From Methanobacteriota archaeon (GTDB lineage: Archaea > Thermoplasmatota > Thermoplasmata > Methanomassiliicoccales > UBA472), in contig JAKPZB010000110.1 in NCBI GenBank assembly GCA_029560215.1, positions 1 to 41,690 on the forward strand: 41,690 nucleotides of DNA, read 5' to 3'. The notes below the pieces were generated by a model. It saw only the letters and a list, made by a program, of their open reading frames with translations. It did not search any database and was not told where the DNA came from. Positions 1 to 9,065 of the stretch are shown piece after piece. The translations under genes and the position numbers were made by a program. Positions within the stretch are counted from its first letter, which is position 1. Every line of letters starts with the position of its first letter.

Positions 1-5
1 TGGAC

Positions 6-1742
6 ATGACCCTGCTCATGGTCATCTCCGGCCTATGCTCCCTGCTCTTCGCCAGGATCCGGATGCCTCCCATCCTGGGTTATCTGGCGGCGGGCATCAT
101 CCTCGGACCGACCATGTTCCCCCAGCTCTGGGTGGAGCAGACCACGGTGATGGTGCTTTCGAACATAGGCATAGTCATGCTGATGTTCTGGATAGGCCTG
201 GAGCAGAGCGCCTCCAAGCTCAAGCGGGTCGGCTCCCGGCTCATCCTTATCGTCACCTTGGAGATGACCTTGGTGGTCATCATCGGCTACCTGGGCGGAA
301 TGGCCATGGGGCTGGGAAGCACCGCTTCCATCTTCCTCGGGGCCATCATCTCCGGCACCAGCACGGCGGTGGTGGTCGGAGTGCTGCAGTCCGTCAAGAC
401 CATCGACGGGGAGCAGGCCACGGCCATCATGAGCATAACGGTGTTCGAGGACGTGGGGCAGGTCATAATCCTCTCCATGGCCGCTCCGCTGCTGGCCGGG
501 GACTCGCCCGCCCTCGGTTCCACCATCAACATGATCATCGGCCTGGTGATCTTCTTCGGCCTGTCGATCATGATCGGGCTGGCCTTCATACCCCGCATCA
601 TGGACCGCATCGGGGACCGCTACCAGTCGGAGATAGTGTTCATCGTGGCCGTGGGCATGGCCTTCACCATGGCCCTTCTCTCGTCGTCGGTAGGTCTGTC
701 CATAGCCATCGGGCCTTTCCTGATGGGGCTGATCGTCTCCATGTCCCTCTACAGCGAGAGGATCAAGGCCAAGGTCATCCCGGTGAAGGAGCTGTTCATG
801 GCCGTCTTCTTCATCTCCATAGGGCTTCAGCTCGATCCCCGGATGATCATCGACAATCTGATGCTGGTCGGTGCCATCGCCGCCCTGTTCATCTTCGGCA
901 AGATGATGGCCGTTGGCATCGCCACCTACATGTTCGGTTTCAAGGCCCGGGACAGCTTCGTGGTGGCGCTATCGCTGCTGGCCATGGGGGAGTTCGCCTT
1001 CATCATCTCCAAGATCGCCCTGGACGCCGGGATCCTGTCCCAGGAGCTCTACTCCTCGGTCATAGGGGCGGCCATGATCACCATGATCACCCTGCCGCTC
1101 TCCTCCAAGTTCCAGGACCGGATATACTCGGGCCTGGTTCGCGTGACGCCGGCCAAGGTGCGTTCCGCCCTGGCCCGGGTGGACTCGGTCAAGGAGGCGG
1201 CCACGGCCAGGAACGTCATGATGTCCGAGGACCGGAAGAAGCTCGCCAGCCATCTCACCCGCATCTTCGTCGACTATCTGTACATCGTGCTCATCCTGCT
1301 GGTCTTCAACCTGGTGAGCGGGGTGGGCGCGGTCGTAGAGGAGGCGGCCGGGGTCCTGGGGGTGCTGCCAGGCGCCGTCCTGCTCTTCATCATGCTGCTG
1401 GCGATATCCCCCGCGGTGGTCAGCATCTACCTGCACCTCAAGAAGGTCTCGGCCACCCTGGCGGACATGGCCATGCGCTCCAACCGCATCGCCGAGGGCG
1501 ATCGGAGGAACGTCTACCGCATGTTCATCGACCTCAACGAGATGGTGATGTTCGTCTCGGTGCTGGCGCTGATAGTCCCGTTCGTCCCCTCTGGACTGGT
1601 CACCGCCCCGCTGGTATTCCTGGCCATCGCGGTGGCGGTGGCGGTCGTGGCCATCCTGGCCTGGGATGCCCTGAGGAACTCCTATGTGCGCTTCCTGGGC
1701 TTCGTCACCGGCAACGGCCGGATGGACGGCCCCAAGGAATAA
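6..1742 (+). CDS. Kef-type cation:proton antiporter (CPA2 family), multi-TM; N-terminus probably cut by window edge
   Basis: ORF with Na+/H+ exchanger signature (PPILGYLAAGIILGP; AIMSITVFEDVGQV; IAIGPFLMGLIVS) and extra C-terminal TM helices. Confidence 0.85.
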   Translation: MTLLMVISGLCSLLFARIRMPPILGYLAAGIILGPTMFPQLWVEQTTVMVLSNIGIVMLMFWIGLEQSASKLKRVGSRLILIVTLEMTLVVIIGYLGGMAMGLGSTASIFLGAIISGTSTAVVVGVLQSVKTIDGEQATAIMSITVFEDVGQVIILSMAAPLLAGDSPALGSTINMIIGLVIFFGLSIMIGLAFIPRIMDRIGDRYQSEIVFIVAVGMAFTMALLSSSVGLSIAIGPFLMGLIVSMSLYSERIKAKVIPVKELFMAVFFISIGLQLDPRMIIDNLMLVGAIAALFIFGKMMAVGIATYMFGFKARDSFVVALSLLAMGEFAFIISKIALDAGILSQELYSSVIGAAMITMITLPLSSKFQDRIYSGLVRVTPAKVRSALARVDSVKEAATARNVMMSEDRKKLASHLTRIFVDYLYIVLILLVFNLVSGVGAVVEEAAGVLGVLPGAVLLFIMLLAISPAVVSIYLHLKKVSATLADMAMRSNRIAEGDRRNVYRMFIDLNEMVMFVSVLALIVPFVPSGLVTAPLVFLAIAVAVAVVAILAWDALRNSYVRFLGFVTGNGRMDGPKE

Positions 1743-1748
1743 AAAGGC

Positions 1749-1764
1749 GGGGGCCTGAGCCCCT
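1749..1764 (-). terminator. Hairpin plus T-tract at convergent gene ends (minus-strand reading GGGGCTCAGGCCCC...CGCCTTTTT)
   Basis: GC-rich inverted repeat followed on the minus strand by TTTTT; lies between convergent stops at 1742 and 1773. Confidence 0.45.
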
Positions 1765-1772
1765 CATTCCTC

Positions 1773-2054
1773 CTACAGGGCCTTCAGGAACTCCTCGACG
1801 GGGATCGCCGCCATGGTTACCGTCTCCAGCGTCCCGCGGGACCCCAGGGACACCATGATCTTGACCACCGTCTCGTTGTCCGGCGCCTCCAGGATGTTGA
1901 TGAAGTCGTACTTTCCTAGAAGGGCATACTGCTGGACGACCTTGGCCCCCATCTTGTTGATCTCCTTGTTCACCTCTTTCAACCGCTGCGGCCGGCTCTT
2001 CATGGTCTTGCGGCCCTCCTGGGTCAGTCTCGACATTACCACATATGTGCCCAT
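1773..2054 (-). CDS. GYD-domain small protein
   Basis: 93 aa, MGTYVVMSRLTQEG...GAKVVQQYALLGKYDFINILEAPDNETVVKI typical of GYD family. Confidence 0.8.
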   Translation of the reverse strand: MGTYVVMSRLTQEGRKTMKSRPQRLKEVNKEINKMGAKVVQQYALLGKYDFINILEAPDNETVVKIMVSLGSRGTLETVTMAAIPVEEFLKAL

Positions 2055-2106
2055 TTTATCCCCCGTGGTTACCTTGGCCTTGCCAAGAAATATAACTTTG
2101 CCAAGC

Positions 2107-3345
2107 TCAGGAGGGGGTTTCCTCGTACACCTTGACGTTCCGGAAGTTGAACCAGAAGGCGGTAACCGCGCCGATATAGATCAGGGCGGCCAGCACGAAG
2201 GGGAGGGCGAAGTACCCGGCGGCCAGCATGGCCCCTCCGATCACCGTGGTCACGCTGTTGGGCACCCTCCACACGATGGAGTTGATGGCGCTGGCCAGTC
2301 CGCGGTCCTCCTTGTCCACGATGCCCATCAGGTAGGAGTCCATGATCGGCCCGGCCATGTTCATCATGGCCGAACGAACGAGGTACACCGCCCCGGCGTA
2401 GATGGCCCCGGGAACGAAGGGGATGGCCAGCATGAAGATGGTGGAGAGGCCCTGGGTCATCACGATGGCCGGGACCTGCCCGTAGCGCTGGGCCAGGCGT
2501 GGACTGAAAATGGCCGCCACGCCTATGGAGAGCGAGGAGAGGGCCAGCAGCGGCCCCGAGAACGAATCAGGTATGCCGTAGCGGAGGAAGAACCAGGTGG
2601 GGATAAGCGGGATGATCAGTCCGGCGCCCAGGCCGATGAGCGTATTGTTGATGGAGAAGCGCAGAAGGGTCCTCTTGCTCCGCTCCTTGAGGAACGATCC
2701 CCGGCGCAGCCTGGCCGAGGGGGCGGTGTCGTGGTAGTCCCTGAGCAGATGACGCACGGTGACCGGGGACAGCAGGGTGATGAAACCGAGCAGCACGAAG
2801 GCCCAGGAGTGCAATTGCTCCGATGACCAGTTACCGAGATCCATGATCCAGGGGAAGGCGAAGGGAAGGGCGAAGCCCAGGCCGCTGAGGGCGCCGTTCA
2901 CGATGAAGGACATGGAGAAGGCCATCTCCCGGTTGTCCACGCTGGTCTGGTCGGCGATCATGGCGTTCCAGGTGGAGAGTATGGCCCCTTCGGCCACCCC
3001 GGAGATGATGGCCGCCACCAGGTAGAGATTGGGATCGGTTGACAGGGAGCAGATGAACATGGAGAGAGGGAGCAGCGCCAGTCCGGCCAGGAGCAGCCGT
3101 TTCCTTCCCAGCCGATCGGACATCAGCCCGAACGGGATGGCGCTGATTATCATGGCCAGCCCGGAGAGACCGATTATGAGGCCTACCTGACCCGAGCTCA
3201 CCCCTTGTTCCGGGAGATAGGCGGCTATGGCGGTGGTCAGGTACCCGTAGCCGATGGAGCTGAAGGAGGTGAACAGGATCAGCCATTTGACCTGGGCGGG
3301 GACCTTTGTCCCCTTCCTCCCGTTGAACTTGGTGCCTTCGCTCAT
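2107..3345 (-). CDS. Major facilitator superfamily transporter
   Basis: 412 aa, about 12 TM, MFS motif A-like GLMSDRLGRKRLLL. Confidence 0.88.
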   Translation of the reverse strand: MSEGTKFNGRKGTKVPAQVKWLILFTSFSSIGYGYLTTAIAAYLPEQGVSSGQVGLIIGLSGLAMIISAIPFGLMSDRLGRKRLLLAGLALLPLSMFICSLSTDPNLYLVAAIISGVAEGAILSTWNAMIADQTSVDNREMAFSMSFIVNGALSGLGFALPFAFPWIMDLGNWSSEQLHSWAFVLLGFITLLSPVTVRHLLRDYHDTAPSARLRRGSFLKERSKRTLLRFSINNTLIGLGAGLIIPLIPTWFFLRYGIPDSFSGPLLALSSLSIGVAAIFSPRLAQRYGQVPAIVMTQGLSTIFMLAIPFVPGAIYAGAVYLVRSAMMNMAGPIMDSYLMGIVDKEDRGLASAINSIVWRVPNSVTTVIGGAMLAAGYFALPFVLAALIYIGAVTAFWFNFRNVKVYEETPS

Positions 3346-3474
3346 CCTGTCACCTCCAACTTCCCGTGTACCTTAAACGGCCTGAACGGCGAAATAAGGT
3401 TCTGATATCAGATACTTGCGGTCCTTCTCACGGCATATTATTAATTCGCCGCGGCGTATTTTGTCCGGACCAAT

Positions 3475-4194
3475 ATGCTGCCCATCGCCCCCCTGATGAT
3501 CGAACACCGCTTGATCGAGAGAATGATCGCCGTCATGGAGATGCAGGCGGAGGGCATACAGGCCGGCCAGGAGCTCGACCTCCGCTTCATCCCCGAGGTC
3601 GTGGACTTCATGCGGACGTACGCCGACCGTACCCACCACGGGAAGGAGGAGGACATCCTCTTCAAGGTCCTGAAGGGTAAGAAGCTGAGCGGGGCGCACC
3701 GCCGGGTTCTGGAGAAGCTGGAGGACGACCACGTCAAGGCCAGGGAGATGGTCCGAAAGCTCTCCTCGCTGGGAGAGGAGCATGCACGCGGAAGTCCCAG
3801 CGCGGCCTATCACGCATCCATGCTGATGAAGGACCTGGCTACATTCTACCATGCCCACATCGAACTGGAGGACCAGGGGTTCTTCGTGCCGGTGATGGAT
3901 TACCTCAACGCCCCGGAGCGGCAGGCCATGCTCGAGGAGTTCCGGGACTTCGACTCCCGGATGGTGCACGAGCGTTACGCAAGGACCGTGGAGGGATTGG
4001 GAGGGGGGAAGGAGGTCCACCTGGCCCGCGATGAGGGAAACCGCTGGAGATGCCGGGTGTGCGGCTACATCTACGATCCAAAGGAGGACGACCCGGAGAA
4101 CGGGGTGCCGGCGGGCACCTCCTTCGCCGACCTTCCCGATGACTGGGTGTGCCCGGTCTGCGGGGCGTCCAAGGACGCTTTCGAGCACCTCTGA
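3475..4194 (+). CDS. Hemerythrin-like domain protein with C-terminal rubredoxin
   Basis: N-terminal HHE-type helices ([40 protein letters not shown]) then rubredoxin [47 protein letters not shown]. Confidence 0.92.
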   Translation: MLPIAPLMIEHRLIERMIAVMEMQAEGIQAGQELDLRFIPEVVDFMRTYADRTHHGKEEDILFKVLKGKKLSGAHRRVLEKLEDDHVKAREMVRKLSSLGEEHARGSPSAAYHASMLMKDLATFYHAHIELEDQGFFVPVMDYLNAPERQAMLEEFRDFDSRMVHERYARTVEGLGGGKEVHLARDEGNRWRCRVCGYIYDPKEDDPENGVPAGTSFADLPDDWVCPVCGASKDAFEHL

Positions 4195-4198
4195 GGGA

Positions 4199-4510
4199 AA
4201 CGATTATCTGGCCCGGGTCGCCCTGGACCAGGGGATGTGCGCCTCCGCTCCCATCGTTCTCACATGGACGGCGATGTTCGAGCGATGCCGCTGGAAGTAC
4301 GGGGAGAGGGCATACCGCTACGTGTACCTGGACGCCGGGCACGTGGCGCAGAATCATGCTTTGGCCGCTGTCTCGCTGGGGCTGGGAAACTGCCAGATCG
4401 CCGCCACGTTCGATGACGAGGTCAACGAGCTCCTGGGAGTGGACGGGGAGGAGGAGAGCGCGCTCTGCATGAGCGTGGTGGGGCGTCCGGGGAAAGGCGC
4501 AAACGATTAA
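4199..4510 (+). pseudogene. N-terminally truncated SagB-type/nitroreductase-family remnant
   Basis: Only the C-terminal half present: YLARVALDQGMCASAPIVLTWTAMFERCRWKYGERAYRYVYLDAGHVAQNHALAAVSLGLGNCQIAATFDDEVNELLGVDGEEESALCMSVVGRPGKG; no matching N-terminal half upstream. Confidence 0.7.
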
Positions 4511-4531
4511 TCGTCATCCTCCATTCCCATT

Positions 4532-5836
4532 ATGATGCTCTGCCCGAACTGCGGAAACCACCCCTCGCCCGGCGACAACTTCTGCATGGAATGCGGTGCG
4601 CCCAAGGCCCGCTTCGTCGATGACCGCGTTCCCTCTACCCCGACCCCCAGTTCCCCGCGGCCGGACCCTCCGCGGGAAATCCAGCAGCCTGTCGCGGCCC
4701 CACAGACGACGGTGAACCAGGTGCAACAGACCCCACAGGCTCCTCCGGAACCTCGACCGCAGTTCCCATCTCAGCAGGCGCCTCCGGCCCCTCAGATGGA
4801 ACAGAGGCCGATCGAACGGCCGCCCCAGGTTCAGGGGCCTCCGGCCTACGCCCCGCCGCAATACCAGCAGCCGTATCAGCCGGCACGGCCGATGGCACCT
4901 CCCCAGTATCAGCAGCCGCCTCCCATGCAAGCACAACCGCTTCCGCAGATGATACCCTATCAGCGGTCCAGCAATGAGATGACGCCGCAGGGGAACAGTC
5001 GGATCGGGCAGTACCAGGTATATGTGCCGCCCAAGGCCCCCAAGGCCGATATACAGCTTCCTGCCACCCCCGCGGCTCCGGTTCCGGCGCCTCCGATGCC
5101 GGCACCGCAGTCTTATCCCCCTCGCTCGCAGCCTCAGGTGGCGCCGGCGCCTCCGGCACCTCAACCGCCGCCAGCGCAGCCGCAATATCAAACGGCGCCC
5201 GTAGCTCCAGAAGCTCCGCCTCGGCCCAGCCCCTGGGCGGGACAGCGGCCTCCGGCCCAACAGCCGGTGCAGCCTTACCAGCCAACACCGCAGCCACCTG
5301 TGCCCAACACCTACCGACCCTATCCGCCTCCGGCCCAACAGCCTTCGGGCGCTCCGCCGGTTCCGGCGGCCCAGCCTTACGGGCAGCCGATGGGACCGCC
5401 GCCGGGAGGCATGATGCTCATGCCCCAGGTGGCCTCGGCCGCCATGCTCAGACCGAACGAGAGACCTGTGCAGGTCTGGAGAGCAGGCCTGGAGAAGGAC
5501 AGCTATGATCCTGAAGAGAACGAGCACGGCACCTTCAACCTGAACGGCGTGCTCATAGCCACCGATCAGCGCCTGGTATTCGTGCAGGAGAAAGGGATGT
5601 TCGGTAAGAGCTACAAGCCCCTGGAGAGCATCGAATACCGGGAGATAGCCAACTGGCGGCTGGGACAGACCATGCGCATCCGCTCGCTCCAGGTGGATGT
5701 GGCCCAGGGACGAGACCGGCGCAAGGTCTTCAACAACCTGAGCGAGGTCGACCCGTCCAGCCTGAACGTGGTGGCGCCCTGGACCCTGGACCAGGTGAAG
5801 GAGCTGCTGGGCAGGCTGAAGGGCGCCGCCCCCTGA
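4532..5836 (+). CDS. Zinc-ribbon protein with long Pro/Gln-rich linker and C-terminal PH-like (bPH/GRAM-like) domain
   Basis: MMLCPNCGNHPSPGDNFCMECGAPK zinc ribbon; about 270 aa P/Q-rich region with PPQYQQP repeats; C-terminal ...GVLIATDQRLVFVQEKGMFGKSYKPLESIEYREIANWR. Confidence 0.75.
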   Translation: MMLCPNCGNHPSPGDNFCMECGAPKARFVDDRVPSTPTPSSPRPDPPREIQQPVAAPQTTVNQVQQTPQAPPEPRPQFPSQQAPPAPQMEQRPIERPPQVQGPPAYAPPQYQQPYQPARPMAPPQYQQPPPMQAQPLPQMIPYQRSSNEMTPQGNSRIGQYQVYVPPKAPKADIQLPATPAAPVPAPPMPAPQSYPPRSQPQVAPAPPAPQPPPAQPQYQTAPVAPEAPPRPSPWAGQRPPAQQPVQPYQPTPQPPVPNTYRPYPPPAQQPSGAPPVPAAQPYGQPMGPPPGGMMLMPQVASAAMLRPNERPVQVWRAGLEKDSYDPEENEHGTFNLNGVLIATDQRLVFVQEKGMFGKSYKPLESIEYREIANWRLGQTMRIRSLQVDVAQGRDRRKVFNNLSEVDPSSLNVVAPWTLDQVKELLGRLKGAAP

Positions 5837-5843
5837 TCCCCCT

Positions 5844-6674
5844 TCACTGACCGATGTCCTTCATCAACCTTTCCCGGACCTCGGCGTGCTTGGCCAAGGT
5901 CCGATCCATTACCTTATCGAAGACCGCCGGCAGCTCGGCCTCCAGCACCAGCAGGCCCTGCTCGGTTATGCCCCCTCTGGTGGCCACCTTCTCCTTGAGG
6001 GAGGCCACTGATTCCCCGGACGTAAGCGCCAACGCGGCGCCCTGCATGGTCTCCAGGACCATCTCCCAGGCCTGGTTCGGGTCGAGCCCGCGTCGAACTC
6101 CCGCCTCGGCGAACTGACGCATCGTCTCGGCGATCAGGGCAGGGCCGCAGCTGGTCAGGTCGGCGGCCGCGTCCATCTTGTCCTCCTGGACCGCGATCAC
6201 CATCGAAGCCCGGCCAAGCGCCTCCTGCAGACGCCGGGCCTGCGGCGCGGATACGGACGGACCGTGGGATAGGAGCGACACGCCGCGGCCGCGCTCCATG
6301 GTGACCGAGGGTATCAGCCTGCTCACCGGGCTCCTGCACACCTTCTCCAGGAGGGGGAGCGGTATGGCCCCGTTCACCACCACCACGTGGGCATGCTTCC
6401 CGGCGGAGGACACCTCCTTCAGAACGCCTAGCAGCTGATCGGTTCGCACGGCCACGAAAAGCGTATCGCTCCCTTCGGCGGCTATCAGGTTGCTCTCGGC
6501 CACGGTGACCCCGGGGTAGCGCCTGGCGAACGACTGGGCCTTGGCCAGGCTGCGGTTGGCGACCACGGTGAATCCCGGAGAGACCGCTCCGCTGTCCAGC
6601 AGTCCGGCAGCCAATGACGAGCCCATGTTCCCCAGGCCTATGAAACCGTATCTCAAGCGAAGACCGTCCGGCAC
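5844..6674 (-). CDS. proC: Pyrroline-5-carboxylate reductase family protein
   Basis: N-terminal Rossmann YGFIGLGNMGSSLAAGLL; C-terminal DLTSCGPALIAETMRQFAEAGVRRGLD and VATRGGITEQGL. Confidence 0.85.
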   Translation of the reverse strand: MPDGLRLRYGFIGLGNMGSSLAAGLLDSGAVSPGFTVVANRSLAKAQSFARRYPGVTVAESNLIAAEGSDTLFVAVRTDQLLGVLKEVSSAGKHAHVVVVNGAIPLPLLEKVCRSPVSRLIPSVTMERGRGVSLLSHGPSVSAPQARRLQEALGRASMVIAVQEDKMDAAADLTSCGPALIAETMRQFAEAGVRRGLDPNQAWEMVLETMQGAALALTSGESVASLKEKVATRGGITEQGLLVLEAELPAVFDKVMDRTLAKHAEVRERLMKDIGQ

Positions 6675-6709
6675 CGGTGAGGCGCCGCGGCGATAAAAAA
6701 ATAACTATC

Positions 6710-7258
6710 CTAGAGGCCGAGCTCGTCCGAACGGAGCTTCATCCCCTCGAGAGCGACCGAAAGGAACTCGTCCCGGGGTATACCCAGCTCCTCGCAGACC
6801 ATTATTCGGCCCCGGTCCACCCCGCGGGCGAAGTCCTTGTTGCCGAACTTCTTGGCGATGGAGCTGACCTTGACCTCGGCCAGCTTCTTCGATGGAAGCA
6901 CCAGGGCGCAGGCGATGACCAGGCCGGACACGGCGTCCGCGGCCATCAGCGCCCTCTTCAGCCGGTTGTCCACCGGCACCCCGGTGGCCTCATGGTTGTG
7001 GGCCAGGATGGCCTGTATGATGTCGTCCGGGACCTTGCCCTGCAGCAGGTCGCGAGAGATCAGGGCGTGGTCCTGCATCCCGTGGCACTCCTCGAAGTCC
7101 AGGTCGTGCAGTATGCCGGTGACCTCCCAGTGCTCGGGGTCCTCTTCCAGACGGACCGCCGCCTGCCTCATCACCGCGCCGACCGCGACCATGTGCTTGA
7201 GGTTGCTCTCCTTGTGTACGTGACCCTTGACCAGCTCCAGCGCCTCTGCTCGCATCAT
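6710..7258 (-). CDS. HD-domain (HDIG-type) predicted hydrolase
   Basis: 182 aa from internal ATG (MMRAEALELVKGHV); HD motif ILHDLDFE, AHNHE; longer ORF upstream is not protein-like. Confidence 0.82.
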   Translation of the reverse strand: MMRAEALELVKGHVHKESNLKHMVAVGAVMRQAAVRLEEDPEHWEVTGILHDLDFEECHGMQDHALISRDLLQGKVPDDIIQAILAHNHEATGVPVDNRLKRALMAADAVSGLVIACALVLPSKKLAEVKVSSIAKKFGNKDFARGVDRGRIMVCEELGIPRDEFLSVALEGMKLRSDELGL

Positions 7259-7299
7259 GTCTTTCGCCCTCTCGAAAGGGACCGATGGGAATGGCCAGC

Positions 7300-7704
7300 T
7301 CAGACTATCAGTTTTCCGGCGGACGGCCCCCACATGGCGTCGTAGACCGCCTCCACCTTGACCACCACCGCGGCCTTGGCCGGAAGCTTGGGGTTCACCC
7401 CGTGCACCCATTTGCGCATCTCGTCGAACTGCGGACCGGCCTTGTACACCTTGGCGGACCCCTTGATCTGGTAGGACCTCTTGGTCTCGGTGTCGTAGCA
7501 GAGCACGGAGATCCGGGGGTTCTCCGAGAGATTGGCGGCGGTCTTCAGGAAGTAGTTGTCGGCCAGCATCAGGGTCTCGTCGTCCAGGACCTTCATCAGT
7601 CCTATGAATATCACGTTCGGCGTCCCATCCTTGGTGGCGGTGGCGATCGGAATGGGCTTTTGCTTGAGCAGTGCCTCTTTGACCTCGGGCGGCAGCTTGA
7701 CCAT
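7300..7704 (-). CDS. Pyridoxamine 5'-phosphate oxidase-like FMN-binding protein
   Basis: MVKLPPEVKEALLKQKPIPIATATKDGTPNVIFIGLMKVLDDETLMLADNYFLKTAANL...; start chosen at ATG 7704. Confidence 0.82.
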   Translation of the reverse strand: MVKLPPEVKEALLKQKPIPIATATKDGTPNVIFIGLMKVLDDETLMLADNYFLKTAANLSENPRISVLCYDTETKRSYQIKGSAKVYKAGPQFDEMRKWVHGVNPKLPAKAAVVVKVEAVYDAMWGPSAGKLIV

Positions 7705-7781
7705 TTTTATCACCGTGATGAGAACTATTTGCTCGCTTAATAAAGCTAAGCACCGTCGATCGTCCACCCGAAAGGGAGGAA

Positions 7782-8351
7782 GTGAAAGGGTCATATGGTC
7801 GTTCCAACAATCACTACCGCATGAGCAACAAAGAGGCGGTGATCATGGTGGGCCGTCTGATGGAGCTGGCCGCAAGGACCGCGCCCAAGGCCATGGGCAA
7901 GGATTTCATCGAGACCGCGCTTCTCATCGACGAGCAGCGGGTGAAACTTGGCGAGGACATGATCGCCCTCGGCAAGGAGAGGGGGATACCGGGGTTCCAG
8001 AGGGACGGGCAGAACGTCCTGGACTCGGACGCGGTCGTGCTTGTCGGACTGCTGCCGCATCTGGGCGTGGGGCTGGACTGCGGGGCCTGCGGCGTCTCCG
8101 GATGCGCGGAGTTCAACACCTTGTCGGCGAGCAAGGACTTCCAGGGGCCGAACTGCGCCCTGCGGCTTCTGGACATGGGCATAGCGTTGGGATCGGCGGC
8201 CAAGGTGGCCTCCGATCACAATGTGGACAACCGCATAATGTACCGCATCGGCGTCTCGGCCATACGCCTTGGCTACTCGCGCTCCAACCTCTGCCACGGG
8301 ATACCGCTCTCGGCCACCGGCAAGAACATCTTCTTCGACCGGGGGCGGTGA
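7782..8351 (+). CDS. DUF2148-type ferredoxin-domain protein (start uncertain: GTG 7782 or ATG 7821)
   Basis: ELAARTAPKAMGKDFIETALL...LDCGACGVSGCAEFN...GPNCALRLLDMGIALGSAAKVA typical of DUF2148. Confidence 0.8.
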   Translation: MKGSYGRSNNHYRMSNKEAVIMVGRLMELAARTAPKAMGKDFIETALLIDEQRVKLGEDMIALGKERGIPGFQRDGQNVLDSDAVVLVGLLPHLGVGLDCGACGVSGCAEFNTLSASKDFQGPNCALRLLDMGIALGSAAKVASDHNVDNRIMYRIGVSAIRLGYSRSNLCHGIPLSATGKNIFFDRGR

Positions 8352-8918
8352 TCACCTCGGCCGGAAGTCCTTTCCGACCTTGAAGGCCTCGGCCACCGTC
8401 TTCCCCTTGGTGAAATAGAGCGCCCCGGAGCTGAGGTACATCAACAGCTGGAGCTTGTCGATGTCCGGTTGGCCGGCGGTCATCCGATTCTCGTCCACGT
8501 ATACCTCCTCCACCTCCCCGATAACGATGTCGGTGCCCTCCCGCTCGATTATCTCGTCCAAGGTCAGCTCGATGTTCACCGGACACTCCCTGGCCATGGG
8601 TGCGGTGAGCGTCTTGCCGAAGAACACGTCGAAGACATTGGACTTGTCCTCCTTGTAGCCGGAAACCAGTCCGCAATGGTCTGCGGCGGCCGCCGCACCG
8701 ACATCAGGCAGGTTGATGCTGAAGGTCCTGTTCTCCAGTATTCCGTCCTTGGTCCGGCGTTCCTTGCCCATCACCACCGCCATCTTGGGCGGCTCATCGT
8801 CGATCATGGTGACCCAGGCGATGGTGCAGAAGTTGGGCCTGCCCTGCACCTTCGCCCCTATTACCGCCACCGGCAAACCCATCATGGGCAGCGTCCTGCC
8901 CAGCGCCTTTTTGGACAT
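8352..8918 (-). CDS. Flavin reductase-like (FMN-binding split-barrel) protein
   Basis: 188 aa MSKKALGRTLPMMGLPVAVIGAKVQGRPNFCTIAWVTMIDDEPPKMAVVMG...; ATG at 8918. Confidence 0.85.
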   Translation of the reverse strand: MSKKALGRTLPMMGLPVAVIGAKVQGRPNFCTIAWVTMIDDEPPKMAVVMGKERRTKDGILENRTFSINLPDVGAAAAADHCGLVSGYKEDKSNVFDVFFGKTLTAPMARECPVNIELTLDEIIEREGTDIVIGEVEEVYVDENRMTAGQPDIDKLQLLMYLSSGALYFTKGKTVAEAFKVGKDFRPR

Positions 8919-9011
8919 TTTTATCGCCTGGACATTGCGTTGTTCGGATATCAAGGGTGGCATGGCGGTTATCGATCCCGATTCGGGGTGCGCAACGCAT
9001 ATATACTGCCA

Positions 9012-9031
9012 TGCTATGACATGACATAGCA
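9012..9031. promoter_or_regulatory. 20-bp near-perfect palindrome TGCTATGACATGACATAGCA just downstream of a TATA-like CATATATA
   Basis: 18/20 positions self-complementary; located between divergent genes at 8918(-) and 9066(+). Confidence 0.5.
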
Positions 9032-9065
9032 CAGTAACAGTGCTTAAAATTAAGGAGGAAAGGAA

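Noticed and set aside
35-1858. 607-aa plus-strand ORF overlapping the Kef antiporter
   Set aside because: Frame-shifted reading of the antiporter gene, rich in H/G/R/P
4901-5400. Repeat-rich region considered as a DNA tandem repeat or CRISPR-like array
   Set aside because: Repeats are irregular and codon-based (P/Q-rich protein linker), without constant spacer or repeat length
4514-5527. Arg-rich minus-strand ORF (337 aa) and the nested 220-aa ORF
   Set aside because: Antisense of the Pro/Gln-rich linker; composition follows from CCN/CAG codons on the other strand
6710-6712. TAG stop codons (HD gene, purM at 37642-37644) as possible pyrrolysine read-through sites
   Set aside because: Proteins are full length at the TAG and no downstream extension is protein-like
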